Shown: positions 8,452 through 16,813 of the stretch, piece after piece | How the letters are laid out: the number at the start of each line of letters is the position of its first letter | Position numbering within the stretch: the first letter of the stretch is position 1 | Made by a program: the position numbers and the translations under genes | Notes under the pieces: generated by a model | What the model saw: only the letters and a program-made list of their open reading frames with translations | Database searches by the model: none | Told to the model about the DNA's origin: nothing | Origin: Diaporthe sp. PMI_573 | Lineage: Eukaryota > Ascomycota > Sordariomycetes > Diaporthales > Diaporthaceae | Reading direction: 5' to 3' | Assembly (NCBI GenBank): GCA_021399435.1 | Contig: JAJTUP010000199.1 | Coordinates: 1-23,744, forward strand | Length of the DNA: 23,744 nucleotides

Positions 8452-11052
8452 ATGGATACGCCTTCCTCAACTGCCCTTTCAGATGCCGACGATTTTTCCA
8501 ACGGATTGACCGCTGGAAACGACGCGTTCTCGGTCCTTAGACGAGCTTCGTCCTCGAATTCCCTGTCCTTTACCTACCAGACTGCCAGTATTCGAGCCGA
8601 CGATATCAGGGGCGCGAAGGATGTGGATGAACTCCCCAAGATCAAGCTGAAAAGCGACGGCAGGGTTAATACCTATATTCTTGACCATGTCAACTGTCTC
8701 GTTCGATTGAACCCCGACGACACGCACGAAGACGTCTTTCTTTGCAAGCACTGCGAATCGATCGGAATAACGAAGCTATTCGATGGGGAGGCAACTACGT
8801 CAGCAGGCAGGCATCTCAAGAAACAGCACCGTATATTTCCAGATGGGGAGCTTCAAGACCAAGATGGGGACGAGCCCCTTGCAAAGAGACAAGCAATAAT
8901 CGACTTTGCGAAGACGTCGAGCTCCGACAAGTCCTCCCAACGCCTCGTGGTTCGTACGGCAGCTGAAGAATTCAAGAATCTCTTGATGGGTTGGATTATC
9001 GACGCAAATATCCCCTTCTACGGCATTGAACACCCTCTTTTCCGCGAACTCCTTCTGGTACTTAATAGGGACTTCATCAATGAGCTCTTACCTGAAAGCG
9101 CTGATACAGTCAAGAATTGGATCACTATGGAGTACGAAACTCGAAAGACACTTCTAAAGCGTGAGTTCCAAGTGGCTCGGAGCAAAATCCATATCACCTT
9201 TGACCTCTGGACTTCTCCAAACAATATTGCATTGCTTTCCATTATCGCCCACTTTGTTGACACTTCTGGGAAGCTCCAGATACGCCTATTGTCCCTTGAA
9301 CGGGTTGAAGGCAGCCACGGAGGCGAGAACCAGGCTCGGATCATGGTCCAGTTGTTTAGGGACTTCGATATTAGCAAGAAACTCGGCTTCTTTACTGCTG
9401 ATAACGCAGATTCTTGCGATACGGCAGTCAGGGCCATTCTTAAAGCGTTGAAGCCTCACTTAACTGAGTACCAAAGAGTCAAACTTGAAAGGCAGGTTCG
9501 AATCCGCTGCTTTGGCCACGTACTCAACCTCTCTGCCAAGGCCTTCCTCGAGGGAGCTTCGTCAGAAATCTTCGACTCTGCCTATAATAAGGACAATCTT
9601 GATGTCGATACTGAACTGAGGCTTCTCAAAGAGTGGAGGAAATATGGCCCAGTTGGCAAGCTTCACAACGCCGTCCATTTCATCCGCAGATCCTCTCAAC
9701 GGAGAGACCAATTCCTTGCAATCACCACTGGTCGAATCCGCGCGGATGTATTGCAAGAGCTGGGGCTTTGGCTAATCGAAAAGGACGTGGTGGGCTTGAT
9801 GGTGAAGGCAGACAACGATACGCGGTGGAATTCGATATACCTTATGATCCTTCGCGCTATCAAGCTTAAGGACATCATTGATACCTTCTGCAGGCTGAGC
9901 AGGACAGACGAGAAACCTGAAAAACGGATCCCTGAAGAAGATGTCTTGCAACACGAAGACTGGCTCGTCCTCACGGAAGTCCTCGAAATCTTGAAGCCAT
10001 ATATCGAGTATACCAAATACTTTGAGGGCAGGGAACCCAGGTTTGCGGAGGTCATCTCAACAGTCTGTTGCTTGCAAGACCACCTCAAGGAAATGCAAAA
10101 ACGCTATAATGAGGGCCTTGTTGGTACACCTTTCGAGACACCACAGATCGATCTAGAAGAGCCTTCCTTTGGGTCTTCCGATTCAGCTGAAAGCTGTATA
10201 TTTGTTGCAGGTGACGAATCCCAGATGCCTCGGCGCTCGCAGAGGGAAATCAGACTTCCTACCCGCCTCCAAGACTTCGAAGTCGATATTTCCTCTCCAA
10301 GACAAGCCTCCTCTATTCCTCAGAGCCGATCGTCTCCGCCTGAGTCACCAAGAGCCACTGAGGAGCTCCAACTCGGCGATCTAAGCCTCCGATATATACA
10401 GCACTCGCTTGAGTTTGCCTCTAAGAAGCTGGAAAAGTACAGGAATCTGATGGAGGAGACAGGGGTCTATTGGGCGGCAATGATTCTGCACCCAGCTCAC
10501 AAGACACGGTTTATCGAAGTCTACTACCCCGAACGCAAGGAGGCCATTGTCAAGGACTTCAGGGCTTTGTTTGACGACTCATACGTGGATAGGGCAAGCG
10601 GGAGCTCTCAGCCAGTTCCTCAGAATGCCCAGGCGAAGAAGACGAAGACTCCGTGGATCACTAAGGGCAATTATTATCAGACCCAACAACCACGCTTGAT
10701 CGACGAGATTGAGGACTACCTTTCAGAGCCTCCACGGCCATTGGCTGAGGAAGAGACTAATCAGGGAGGTGGGGAGGAAGCTGAGGACCTTATTTCGTGG
10801 TGGATCAGCAGAAAGGGCAAGTGGCCAAGGCCGTATCGAATGGCAATAGACTTCTTGACTATTCCTGCCATGTCAAGCGAGTGTGAGAGGTGCTTCAGCG
10901 TTGCGAAGCTTCAGATCTCTTCTCAGAGGCATCGGCAACACTCTGCAACGATGAAGTCTTGTCAATGCCTCAAGAACTGGGCTAGGATGGGTATGTTCAA
11001 TTGGAAAGAGATGGGAGTTAGTAAAGCCTCTGGAGAGAGCTCTGGAGGTTAG
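8452..11052 (+). CDS. hAT transposase, full length with BED zinc finger
   Basis: Transposase of the surrounding element; it acts on the terminal repeats in the nucleus. I chose ATG 8452 (MDTPSSTALSDADDF; context AAACAATGG) over the in-frame ATG at 8119, because the extra 111 residues lie in the subterminal repeats and read as non-coding. The product is 866 aa without introns. A BED-type finger is seen at C98-x2-C101 ... H121-x4-H126. Catalytic-core blocks are FDLWTS (D251), ADNADSCD (D317), CFGH (C353, H356) and DTRWNSIY. A serine/proline-rich loop (SPRQASSIPQSRSSPPESP) comes next, then the C-terminal dimerisation block with ISWWISRKGKWPRPYRMA and SSECERCFS (E810, E812), where the third acid is expected. 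The length fits fungal hATs, and no stop or frameshift is seen. Confidence 0.93.
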   Translation: MDTPSSTALSDADDFSNGLTAGNDAFSVLRRASSSNSLSFTYQTASIRADDIRGAKDVDELPKIKLKSDGRVNTYILDHVNCLVRLNPDDTHEDVFLCKHCESIGITKLFDGEATTSAGRHLKKQHRIFPDGELQDQDGDEPLAKRQAIIDFAKTSSSDKSSQRLVVRTAAEEFKNLLMGWIIDANIPFYGIEHPLFRELLLVLNRDFINELLPESADTVKNWITMEYETRKTLLKREFQVARSKIHITFDLWTSPNNIALLSIIAHFVDTSGKLQIRLLSLERVEGSHGGENQARIMVQLFRDFDISKKLGFFTADNADSCDTAVRAILKALKPHLTEYQRVKLERQVRIRCFGHVLNLSAKAFLEGASSEIFDSAYNKDNLDVDTELRLLKEWRKYGPVGKLHNAVHFIRRSSQRRDQFLAITTGRIRADVLQELGLWLIEKDVVGLMVKADNDTRWNSIYLMILRAIKLKDIIDTFCRLSRTDEKPEKRIPEEDVLQHEDWLVLTEVLEILKPYIEYTKYFEGREPRFAEVISTVCCLQDHLKEMQKRYNEGLVGTPFETPQIDLEEPSFGSSDSAESCIFVAGDESQMPRRSQREIRLPTRLQDFEVDISSPRQASSIPQSRSSPPESPRATEELQLGDLSLRYIQHSLEFASKKLEKYRNLMEETGVYWAAMILHPAHKTRFIEVYYPERKEAIVKDFRALFDDSYVDRASGSSQPVPQNAQAKKTKTPWITKGNYYQTQQPRLIDEIEDYLSEPPRPLAEEETNQGGGEEAEDLISWWISRKGKWPRPYRMAIDFLTIPAMSSECERCFSVAKLQISSQRHRQHSATMKSCQCLKNWARMGMFNWKEMGVSKASGESSGG

Positions 11053-11078
11053 TCTAGGCCTAGGACAGTTTAGTAGGA

Positions 11079-11187
11079 CTTGTCAAATACCACAAGTCAA
11101 GTCAAATCTACGTCAGAAACAAACAAATATAGCCTGAAAATAGGCCAAGTCGACAAGTCTGGGGGCCGACTTGACTTACTTGGCTTG
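11079..11187 (+). promoter_or_regulatory. Right subterminal CAAGTC/GACTTG repeat cluster
   Basis: Counterpart of the left cluster: GACTTGTCAA, CAAGTCAAGTCAA, CAAGTCGACAAGTC and GACTTGACTTACTTGG occur between the end of the transposase gene and the terminal repeat. Confidence 0.7.
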
Positions 11188-11199
11188 TTAGGAACGCTG
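11178..11199 (-). repeat. hAT terminal inverted repeat, right
   Basis: Reads TTAGGAACGCTG at its outer edge, the complement of the left end. Its outermost 12 bp also encode the last codons and stop (Q R S stop) of the truncated F-box frame on the minus strand. Confidence 0.9.
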
Positions 11200-12321
11200 C
11201 TCCATGCTGGTCGGCCACCAGTCCCTATCCTCCTTCTCGCCGCACTCTCTCCATTCGAAACCATCTTCCTCTACATCTTCTCCTATTGCCGGGAATATCC
11301 TGAGCCAAACCGCCTCCTGGGCATACCTATTCAACCACCCTACTCCAATCCCAACTTCCCACAAATCGCACCCACTCGCTATAAACTCCTTAGTCGGGAA
11401 AACGTCAAATTCGTAGTTCTTATCAGTCTCTTGACGATACAACACTTTTTGGATCTGTCCCAGTTGAGCACCTTTTTTCCAGTAACGATTCCTCAGGTTC
11501 TCCATTGCTTTCTTGTGAATAGATAGTTGGGTGTTTGTCTTTTCGTTCTTATACTTATCGTTCCGCCTCGGCAGCAAAAGGATGTAGAGCCCCGCGCGCG
11601 AGTGCAGCCTCAGTTGCGCCAGTTCGATCATTAGGTCTTGTAGCTCTGGTTGTGCCGTAAAATACCGCGGATCTGGGATCAGGCGGATATCCCCTCTCCT
11701 ATCCAGCGAGAGGTCCTTGACATGTCGGAGCAATGAGCGCATCCAAACTTCATGGCGCAGTCGAATCAGACAGCATAGATTGTCCCCGAAGTGTCGCAGG
11801 CGCCGAGAAATATATTTTCCGTGGTGGATGTCGATGTCGATTCTCTTCTGGTACAAGCCAAAGACCATTAGAGGGACGAGCGGAGCGGACAGATCGTCGA
11901 CGTAAACTTTGGTCAAGCGGCAAAGGGGTTCAAGCTCGCCATTGCAAAACGTACTTTGCTGGTAGGCTGAGAGTTGGTGTACGCAGATGAGATGTACGGT
12001 GTGGGCCATGTAAAGGGGTTGAGCGAAGTTCCGGAGATACCAAGAGGCTTGCATCAGGTGCCAGACCGTTGTCAAACAGCGGCTGATATGTCTCCGGGTT
12101 CTCTTAGGGAAGTGACGGCCCCGGGTGCACCGGTCGGGGTGAGTTGTTTCGCACAGCGCGGGCTGGCGACGAAGAAAGAGGTGGATGATTTTCTTATCGA
12201 GGGACAGCCCAAGAAATTGACAAATGATAAGGAGGAGTTCTTGTGGGAGCGAGTAAAGTAAGCATTTGGCATTCGCCTCCCGCTTGGCTTCAAGAGTTTT
12301 CTGAAAACGTGTTGTCACCAT
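11188..12321 (-). CDS. F-box protein, C-terminus replaced by the hAT end
   Basis: ATG 12321, stop TAA at 11190-11188, 377 aa. The F-box lies at residues about 22-45 (YSLPQELLLIICQFLGLSLD). F-box proteins bring substrates to SCF ubiquitin ligases through Skp1; the rest of the protein has no recognisable LRR or WD repeats. It has basic patches, a KNEKTNTQ-type charged segment and an acidic end (GEDVEEDGFEWRECGEKED). The final residues QRS and the stop come from the terminal repeat of the transposon inserted at 11199. The native gene continued for 54 codons at 8075-7911, so about 428 aa in the empty allele. Transcription would also lose its native 3' end. The shortened product may or may not be functional. 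Confidence 0.75.
   Translation of the reverse strand: MVTTRFQKTLEAKREANAKCLLYSLPQELLLIICQFLGLSLDKKIIHLFLRRQPALCETTHPDRCTRGRHFPKRTRRHISRCLTTVWHLMQASWYLRNFAQPLYMAHTVHLICVHQLSAYQQSTFCNGELEPLCRLTKVYVDDLSAPLVPLMVFGLYQKRIDIDIHHGKYISRRLRHFGDNLCCLIRLRHEVWMRSLLRHVKDLSLDRRGDIRLIPDPRYFTAQPELQDLMIELAQLRLHSRAGLYILLLPRRNDKYKNEKTNTQLSIHKKAMENLRNRYWKKGAQLGQIQKVLYRQETDKNYEFDVFPTKEFIASGCDLWEVGIGVGWLNRYAQEAVWLRIFPAIGEDVEEDGFEWRECGEKEDRDWWPTSMEQRS
11200..11207 (+). repeat. hAT target-site duplication, right copy
   Basis: CTCCATGC, identical to 8076-8083. Confidence 0.95.
12204..12271 (-). repeat. 68-bp direct repeat, copy 2 (F-box codons)
   Basis: Partner of 7673-7740. It lies inside the main F-box gene and encodes AKCLLYSLPQELLLIICQF. 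Confidence 0.85.
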
Positions 12322-13031
12322 ATCGGATGTGGTTCTGCGTTTGGTCCTCTTTTATGCAACCTGGTGCATTAAAACAGATTGAGGAGTAAGATTTTTGTCA
12401 GATGTGACGGGTGCTTTGGGTGACGTGCCTGAGGCATCAAGAGTCTGACCAGGACAAAACCACTGGTCCCTTTAGAACGAAACTTGCCCCCCCCCCCACC
12501 CGGCACCAAAATCGACAGCAAAACGCGGACAGTTCACTAATACCTCAATAGCAACACGCCGCACCAGTTTCCAGCTGCATCATATGCTTATTCTTTCGAC
12601 GCACATCTGTCAGAACTGCAGCCGCCTGCCTGTTAAAGTCGCGTTGCCTCGCAAAGGGTTTGTATTAACATTGCGAGCGGATCTGCATCCGCTCGTAGAT
12701 TAGTTGTTCATGGTCTTGATTATTCTTGGCCGGAAAATTCCATCCGGGCTCCCGCCTCTCTCCGATGCTCAAACGCTACCTGTGCGTGCCTGAATTTGCG
12801 TCTGCATTTAGGTAGTTACAAAGCTTCAAAATAATCAGCAAGTTTCCTTAAAATACCATAGATTGATACCAGCCACGGTAATGTGCACCGCATTGACGTC
12901 CAATAGCAATAGAAACGATGTCCCAAGGATTCCCCTGAATATTCGATATAGGATCGAGGATGAGCTTTTCAAACCGACCCGGGTGGACATGGGTTCTTAT
13001 AATCCTGTTTCGTTACATGCCAATAAATGCT
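12322..13031. other. Upstream region of the F-box gene, no gene seen
   Basis: Probably the F-box promoter side. It contains a C11 run (12487-12497) and a perfect 9-bp hairpin at 12674-12695. No coding frame looks real. Confidence 0.5.
12674..12695. promoter_or_regulatory. Perfect 9-bp inverted repeat containing CGG-N8-CCG
   Basis: CGAGCGGAT, CTGC loop, ATCCGCTCG. The inverted CGG triplets resemble binding sites of fungal Zn2Cys6 regulators. It lies about 350 bp upstream of the F-box ATG. The function is inferred only. Confidence 0.4.
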
Positions 13032-13121
13032 ATTGCTATCCCTTTTCCACTTGCTATCTCTTTTCCACTTGCCATCCCTTTTCCACTTGCTATCCCTTTT
13101 CCACTTGCTATCCCTTTTCCA
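13032..13121 (+). repeat. 18-bp minisatellite, five units
   Basis: Five head-to-tail copies of CTTGCTATCCCTTTTCCA, with units at 13032, 13050, 13068, 13086 and 13104. The last two are identical and the others carry one or two changes. Because 18 is a multiple of three, all frames stay open and give hexapeptide repeats (SGKGIA on the minus strand). I regard these as by-products. Confidence 0.9.
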
Positions 13122-14398
13122 CTCGTAAACTCCCACTCAAGTTGATCTGGTGGCATTGATTCCTGTAGAGGCATTAAAAGAAACCATGTTGTCAGATATG
13201 TATCTGGGCTCCAAAGTACCGCGGATCCAGCGTCCAACCAGGGTTTCTATCCGGGGTCCTCGGAACAAGGCTGTGCGCCAGTACCGTGAGTGGCACTGCA
13301 CACAAATCACGGAGCTAAACTGGAAAGATGGGTTGCCGGAGTGCTTGATGCCACTTTCAGCGAGCTGGTATCCACCTCGATACTGCGATCCCATGTCATG
13401 CTGAGATGTCCATCTTGTAGTTCAAAGAGGCGTTGATAACCTCGTGATCGTGGCGAGGCCTCGGACGCGTCATCTGCCTGGGCGGAGACCTCTTACTGTA
13501 TAGTACAGTACGTATAGCATGATTAGTCTATCCAAAACGATTTGTGAGGCGAGTCCTTGATGTCATCAATCCCAACTATTTGCGCAAGTGAGGCAGCGTC
13601 TCCGCTCATCTCGTGTTCTCCCATTACATGACTTCCATTCTGATTCCTTCGTGCCTTAGGTTCTCCGGGCTATGGTTTCTGATCCATTGTATTTTAGTGG
13701 TATTTTACTAAGGCAATACATCGGCCAAGAAACAGTATTCTACCTTTAATGGTCTAAACAAAGTAGCCCATACCCTCTTGTCTATATAACTATAGTCTAA
13801 GGTAGCAGGTTTACTTGCGTATGTGCCCTATTTCCCTAATCTCGTCCACGTGAACCCTCGAGTGTCCTCTAGCCAAGCTCGAGGGCGACAGCGCGAATAC
13901 GATATGTTGCAGACCCACGTTGTTCAGCAGAAGCAGATAATCCTCGGTTTATAACCCCCCCCCCCCTTTTTTTTTTTTTTTTTTTTTGCGGCCTGGGCAA
14001 CTCATCACCCCTGCTTCTTGCAACATGTTCTGAAGAAGCCGACAAAATAATGTATATAAAAGCGCCGTGCGTTTAAAAATCAAATATTAACTGTTGAAAA
14101 GTAAAAATCACTTTATACTGAATGAGACCTTGGGTTGTATCGCACTCAAGGTGTCACAAGCTTACCCTCGTGAGGTCACAACTGCAGCTGAGATATGAAT
14201 TTGTAGCGTTCTTTTGATGTTCCTGACAGAGTGCCCACAAATCATGGCTGTTCTTTCCGTGGTCAGGTGGGTGTGGCAGACGAGGAGGTGTCGCAATCTC
14301 AGAAAGCCAATCCTGAATGGGAATGCAATATGACCTAGCGGCCGCCGCTTTTCCTCCTCCTCATTCTCCTGATATACACCAAGGGAGAGAAGGACCAA
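13122..14398. other. Intergenic stretch, no firm gene
   Basis: Open frames overlap on both strands at 13137-13404, but none has a recognisable domain. 13187-13230 (+) reads DMYLGSKVPRIQRPTR, an echo of the minus strand near 3241-3300. A CCCTCGAG/CTCGAGGG inverted repeat lies at about 13855-13885. A C12-T21 tract sits at 13955-13987. Confidence 0.45.
13955..13987 (+). repeat. C12-T21 homopolymer tract
   Basis: Twelve C followed directly by twenty-one T. On the minus strand this is A21-G12, so a retroposed poly(A) end is conceivable, but no element body is recognised beside it. Confidence 0.85.
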
Positions 14399-14716
14399 AT
14401 GGCTCAGAATGGGCAGGAGAGATTCAGGCAAACAATGGAAGCATTGTTCGCAAAGTTCGGCAATCCGGATCCGGATCCCGATGCCACAAATGTCGTCGAG
14501 TTTCTTGAGAATAAGGTGGCAAAGGAGGACCCATTTGTCATTATCGAAGATAGAGGCCAGATTCGGAGGTGGAGAGAAGAGGATGCTGCTTTTGATGACG
14601 GTGATGCTGGCGCCTCACCAACAGCGACGAAGACGAAGAAGAAGAAGAAGATAGTGATGGCATCGAGACTAAATGCCCGTACGCGCTTCCGCCCGGTACT
14701 TCTTCCTAACTACTAA
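14399..14716 (+). CDS. Hypothetical protein, possibly frameshifted
   Basis: ATG 14399 to TAA 14716, 105 aa: MAQNGQERFRQTMEALFAKF, then an acidic middle, then a lysine run (TKTKKKKKIV). From about 14620 the alternative frame reads NSDEDEEEEEDSDGIETKCP, ending TAA after PPGTSS. That looks more natural after the acidic middle, so a frameshift or an intron near 14600-14620 is possible. It ends just 16 bp before the first base that can be shown to belong to the palindrome. No family recognised. Confidence 0.4.
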   Translation: MAQNGQERFRQTMEALFAKFGNPDPDPDATNVVEFLENKVAKEDPFVIIEDRGQIRRWREEDAAFDDGDAGASPTATKTKKKKKIVMASRLNARTRFRPVLLPNY

Positions 14717-14732
14717 TTCTCATAATGATTGA

Positions 14733-15344
14733 GAGGATAGACAAGAAAGTCTGGCGGATATTACAGCATTTCCCACAATGACAGGGGCTCTACCAGACTT
14801 TAGACCTGAGAATCTAGCACCAAGGCTGATAGGCGAGAGCTCTCGTAATCAATGATAAGGTTATCTAAAGGAGTAGACGCTAGCGCATTTACATGCAGTA
14901 CCTTAGTCACATATACCTCTGCCGGGACTGGTCAGCAACGGCGGGTTCCTGCGAGACATAGTGCAAAGGCCAGTGGGCAGCGGCGTAGGCGAGGAAGGGG
15001 TGTTGTTTATCGTTGGCAGGGTCGGCTCCAGCTGGTCTGTCGATACCGGGCAGTAGCAAGTAATGGAGACATGATCGTGATATCGGTCCGTGCGACTTTG
15101 ACATGTTCAGGCGCCCTTGCCATTTACCTTGTCGTTTAGGATGAATGAGAAACTCTCTTGCCGTCTGATGAATGAAGGATAATTTTAAGCCGTGGACCGG
15201 TGATGAAGAGGCCGCACAGGTTTTTGACGGTGCTTTGGAAGTTATTTCTTGGCCATAGTTCTGACTCCACTGCTGCGTGTGATTTGATCTGTTCTTCTTG
15301 TAACTACCAGCAATACAGAGTATTTTTAAGGTTAGAAACATCAA
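14733..15344 (-). pseudogene. NLR (NACHT/ankyrin-type) fragment with frameshift, left copy
   Basis: The minus strand reads LKLSFIHQTAREFLIHPKR, then SHGPISRSCLHYLL and HPFLAYAAAHWPLHY. This is the winged-helix segment after the NACHT domain in fungal NLR-like proteins, whose standard form is FIHQTA(K/R)EFL ... SH..I...CL.YL ... FL.YAA.HW. Just upstream the matching family sequence STVKNLCGLFI lies in another frame, so a frameshift separates it from FIHQTAREF. The P-loop and the ankyrin or WD repeats are not found, so it is a remnant. Fungal NLRs act in self/non-self recognition and cell death; that is family knowledge and does not show activity here. Confidence 0.7.
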
Positions 15345-15552
15345 ACCCCCTTAAGATCCTCGCCATGGTCGATAACTAATTTCGGTAAACGCCGCCTACA
15401 CAGTTCCCCTCTGGTTGCCCATGCAGCAAAGCCTAGTTTCCCTGCCCTTAACTTAAGTTTAAGGCTTTCCTTTCCTTGTTCTTTTTTTTCCTCCTTGAAA
15501 TTTCTCCATCTCGAATTTCTAGAATGAATGTGAGTACCAATTTTGCCTCATC

Positions 15553-15900
15553 CTAAGACGAAATATTAGTTAAAGAGTTGTATTCCGTAATTTCGAACTC
15601 CGGTTCAAATGTCTCTCTCATTATATATACCCCCAAAGGAAACACTTCCTGGCGTATATTTACTTCGTCTCCTGCCAAACTGATCTCTAAACTCATCAAG
15701 TAATCGCAATACGAGATGGACTCACCGACTTCAACCATTGTAATTAGCCCTGATCCACAGACACATTGAGGATTGGGTCTGTCAACACCTTCGAGAGCAC
15801 GCAGCTGACGGACTTCGTGTTGAAAGTCTTTTGCAAAAGAGACAGACAATTTCTGAACATCTTGAACATCAAGCCTGACTACACGGTTTAGAGAATCCAG
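15553..15900 (-). CDS. Partial hypothetical ORF, left copy
   Basis: An open frame of about 115 codons after an upstream in-frame stop, ending TAA at 15553. It reads SLNRVVRLDVQDVQKLSVSF, then AKDFQHEVRQLRALEG, then an acidic end (RETFEPEFEITEYNSL). No ATG occurs before the internal VEVGES methionine, so either the start lies in another exon or the gene is truncated. It faces away from the gene starting at 15914, about 13 bp apart. No family recognised. Confidence 0.4.
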   Translation of the reverse strand: MDSLNRVVRLDVQDVQKLSVSFAKDFQHEVRQLRALEGVDRPNPQCVCGSGLITMVEVGESISYCDYLMSLEISLAGDEVNIRQEVFPLGVYIMRETFEPEFEITEYNSLTNISS

Positions 15901-15913
15901 GAATCATTTACAA

Positions 15914-16260
15914 ATGCTCAGCTCAATTCGGGCCGCTATCCACGGCCAAGATGCGACGGACGAACCGCCAATCTGGGAACAAGTATATGAGATATTTGAG
16001 TGCCCGGGGGTAGGTTGCGATATTGGACGATATTGCTTCTTTCACCAAGCCGCCGGCGTCCGTTATCCGGTGCCGACCAGAACTCTGATCAAGTTAGTTG
16101 AATATGCTGAGAAAGGAGGGAGGATCAAAGAGCATAGGATATCCCGAAACATCTTCAGAACGAGATCATGAAGCCACCAACCAAGAGGAGGCAAAACGAT
16201 AGCCCCAAGATTAACATCACCAATGTTATGCCTGGTAGGCGCGCCTCCTCGTCGAAATGA
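15914..16260 (+). pseudogene. Small fungal cysteine-motif protein, frameshifted, left copy
   Basis: ATG 15914 opens 85 codons (MLSSIRAAIHGQDATDE...) containing CPGVGCDIGRYCFF, then TLIKLVEYAEKGGRIKEH. I recall a large group of uncharacterised fungal proteins with C-PG-x2-C-x-(L/I)-G-x-(H/Y)-C, then L-x2-L-(V/I)-x-(Y/H)-(V/A)-E-x-G, H-x-D-(V/I)-P and a final P-x-INITNV-x-P. The expected tail is present here in another frame: DIPKHLQNEIMKPPTKRRQN and KINITNVMPG, ending TGA 16258-16260. The shift falls at about 16133-16139, right after the EH residues. One small indel has therefore disabled an otherwise recognisable gene. The function of the family is unknown to me. Confidence 0.6.
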
Positions 16261-16813
16261 TTTGAGACCGTTACGCACATGTATTGTGCAGCCGGTTCTT
16301 GTTACCAAAACAATAATCAACAATCATCAATGTCGGACTGAAGTGACCTACGATGCTCACATCAAGCCTGTCTTATGATGCATCATACAAAATTTCTACA
16401 GCACGGTAGGATCATGGACACACCCTTAGGTAAACTAATATTAACTTGCCAATTAGCGGAGCGTGACGTCCAGCACTTAATTACCCTAACCACAGAACGG
16501 GGGGAGGGGGCAAATTGGGTGCAGGGACGTTAGCGTCTTACTTCCGCCTTTCTTACCCCCCAGCGTCCTACTTCTGACTTTTAAGGTCCCAACTGTATAC
16601 TTCGCTCTAAATTGAAAACCGAAGCCATTTCAAGCTCGACCACATGAACTTTACTCGGCCACTAGCACCATACAAATTGGCTATCTATCTTTTAGTCTCG
16701 AACTGTCACATTCCAGCCAGGATTCCCTTGCTCGCTGCACATCACTGAGCGCTCACTCTCCGTAGTGATCAGTAATATCATTCCTCGGCCTCAACTACAT
16801 ATTGCCAGCAGAC

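Larger units (their letters stand above)
8084..11199 (+). mobile_element. Complete hAT DNA transposon, 3,116 bp
   Basis: The ends are inverted repeats starting CAGCGTTCCTAA: 12 of 12 identical, and 20 of 22 when extended (8084-8105 against the complement of 11199-11178). The element is flanked by the exact 8-bp duplication CTCCATGC. Both subterminal zones (about 8095-8215 and 11079-11187) are crowded with CAAGTC/GACTTG motifs, the usual layout of hAT transposase binding sites. A TATA-like TCTATATAGG lies near 8238. It carries one uninterrupted transposase gene. Intact ends, duplication and frame suggest a recent, possibly still mobile insertion. It sits inside the F-box gene, in opposite orientation to it. 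Confidence 0.95.

Noticed and set aside
11204..12261. Plus-strand open frames opposite the F-box gene
   Set aside because: Antisense shadows of the F-box coding frame.
13013..13237. Hexapeptide-repeat protein (SGKGIA)n
   Set aside because: It simply translates the 18-bp minisatellite; all frames there are open.
13137..13404. Overlapping 85-codon frames on both strands
   Set aside because: No recognisable domain in either, and no splice partner; noted only for the MYLGS echo.
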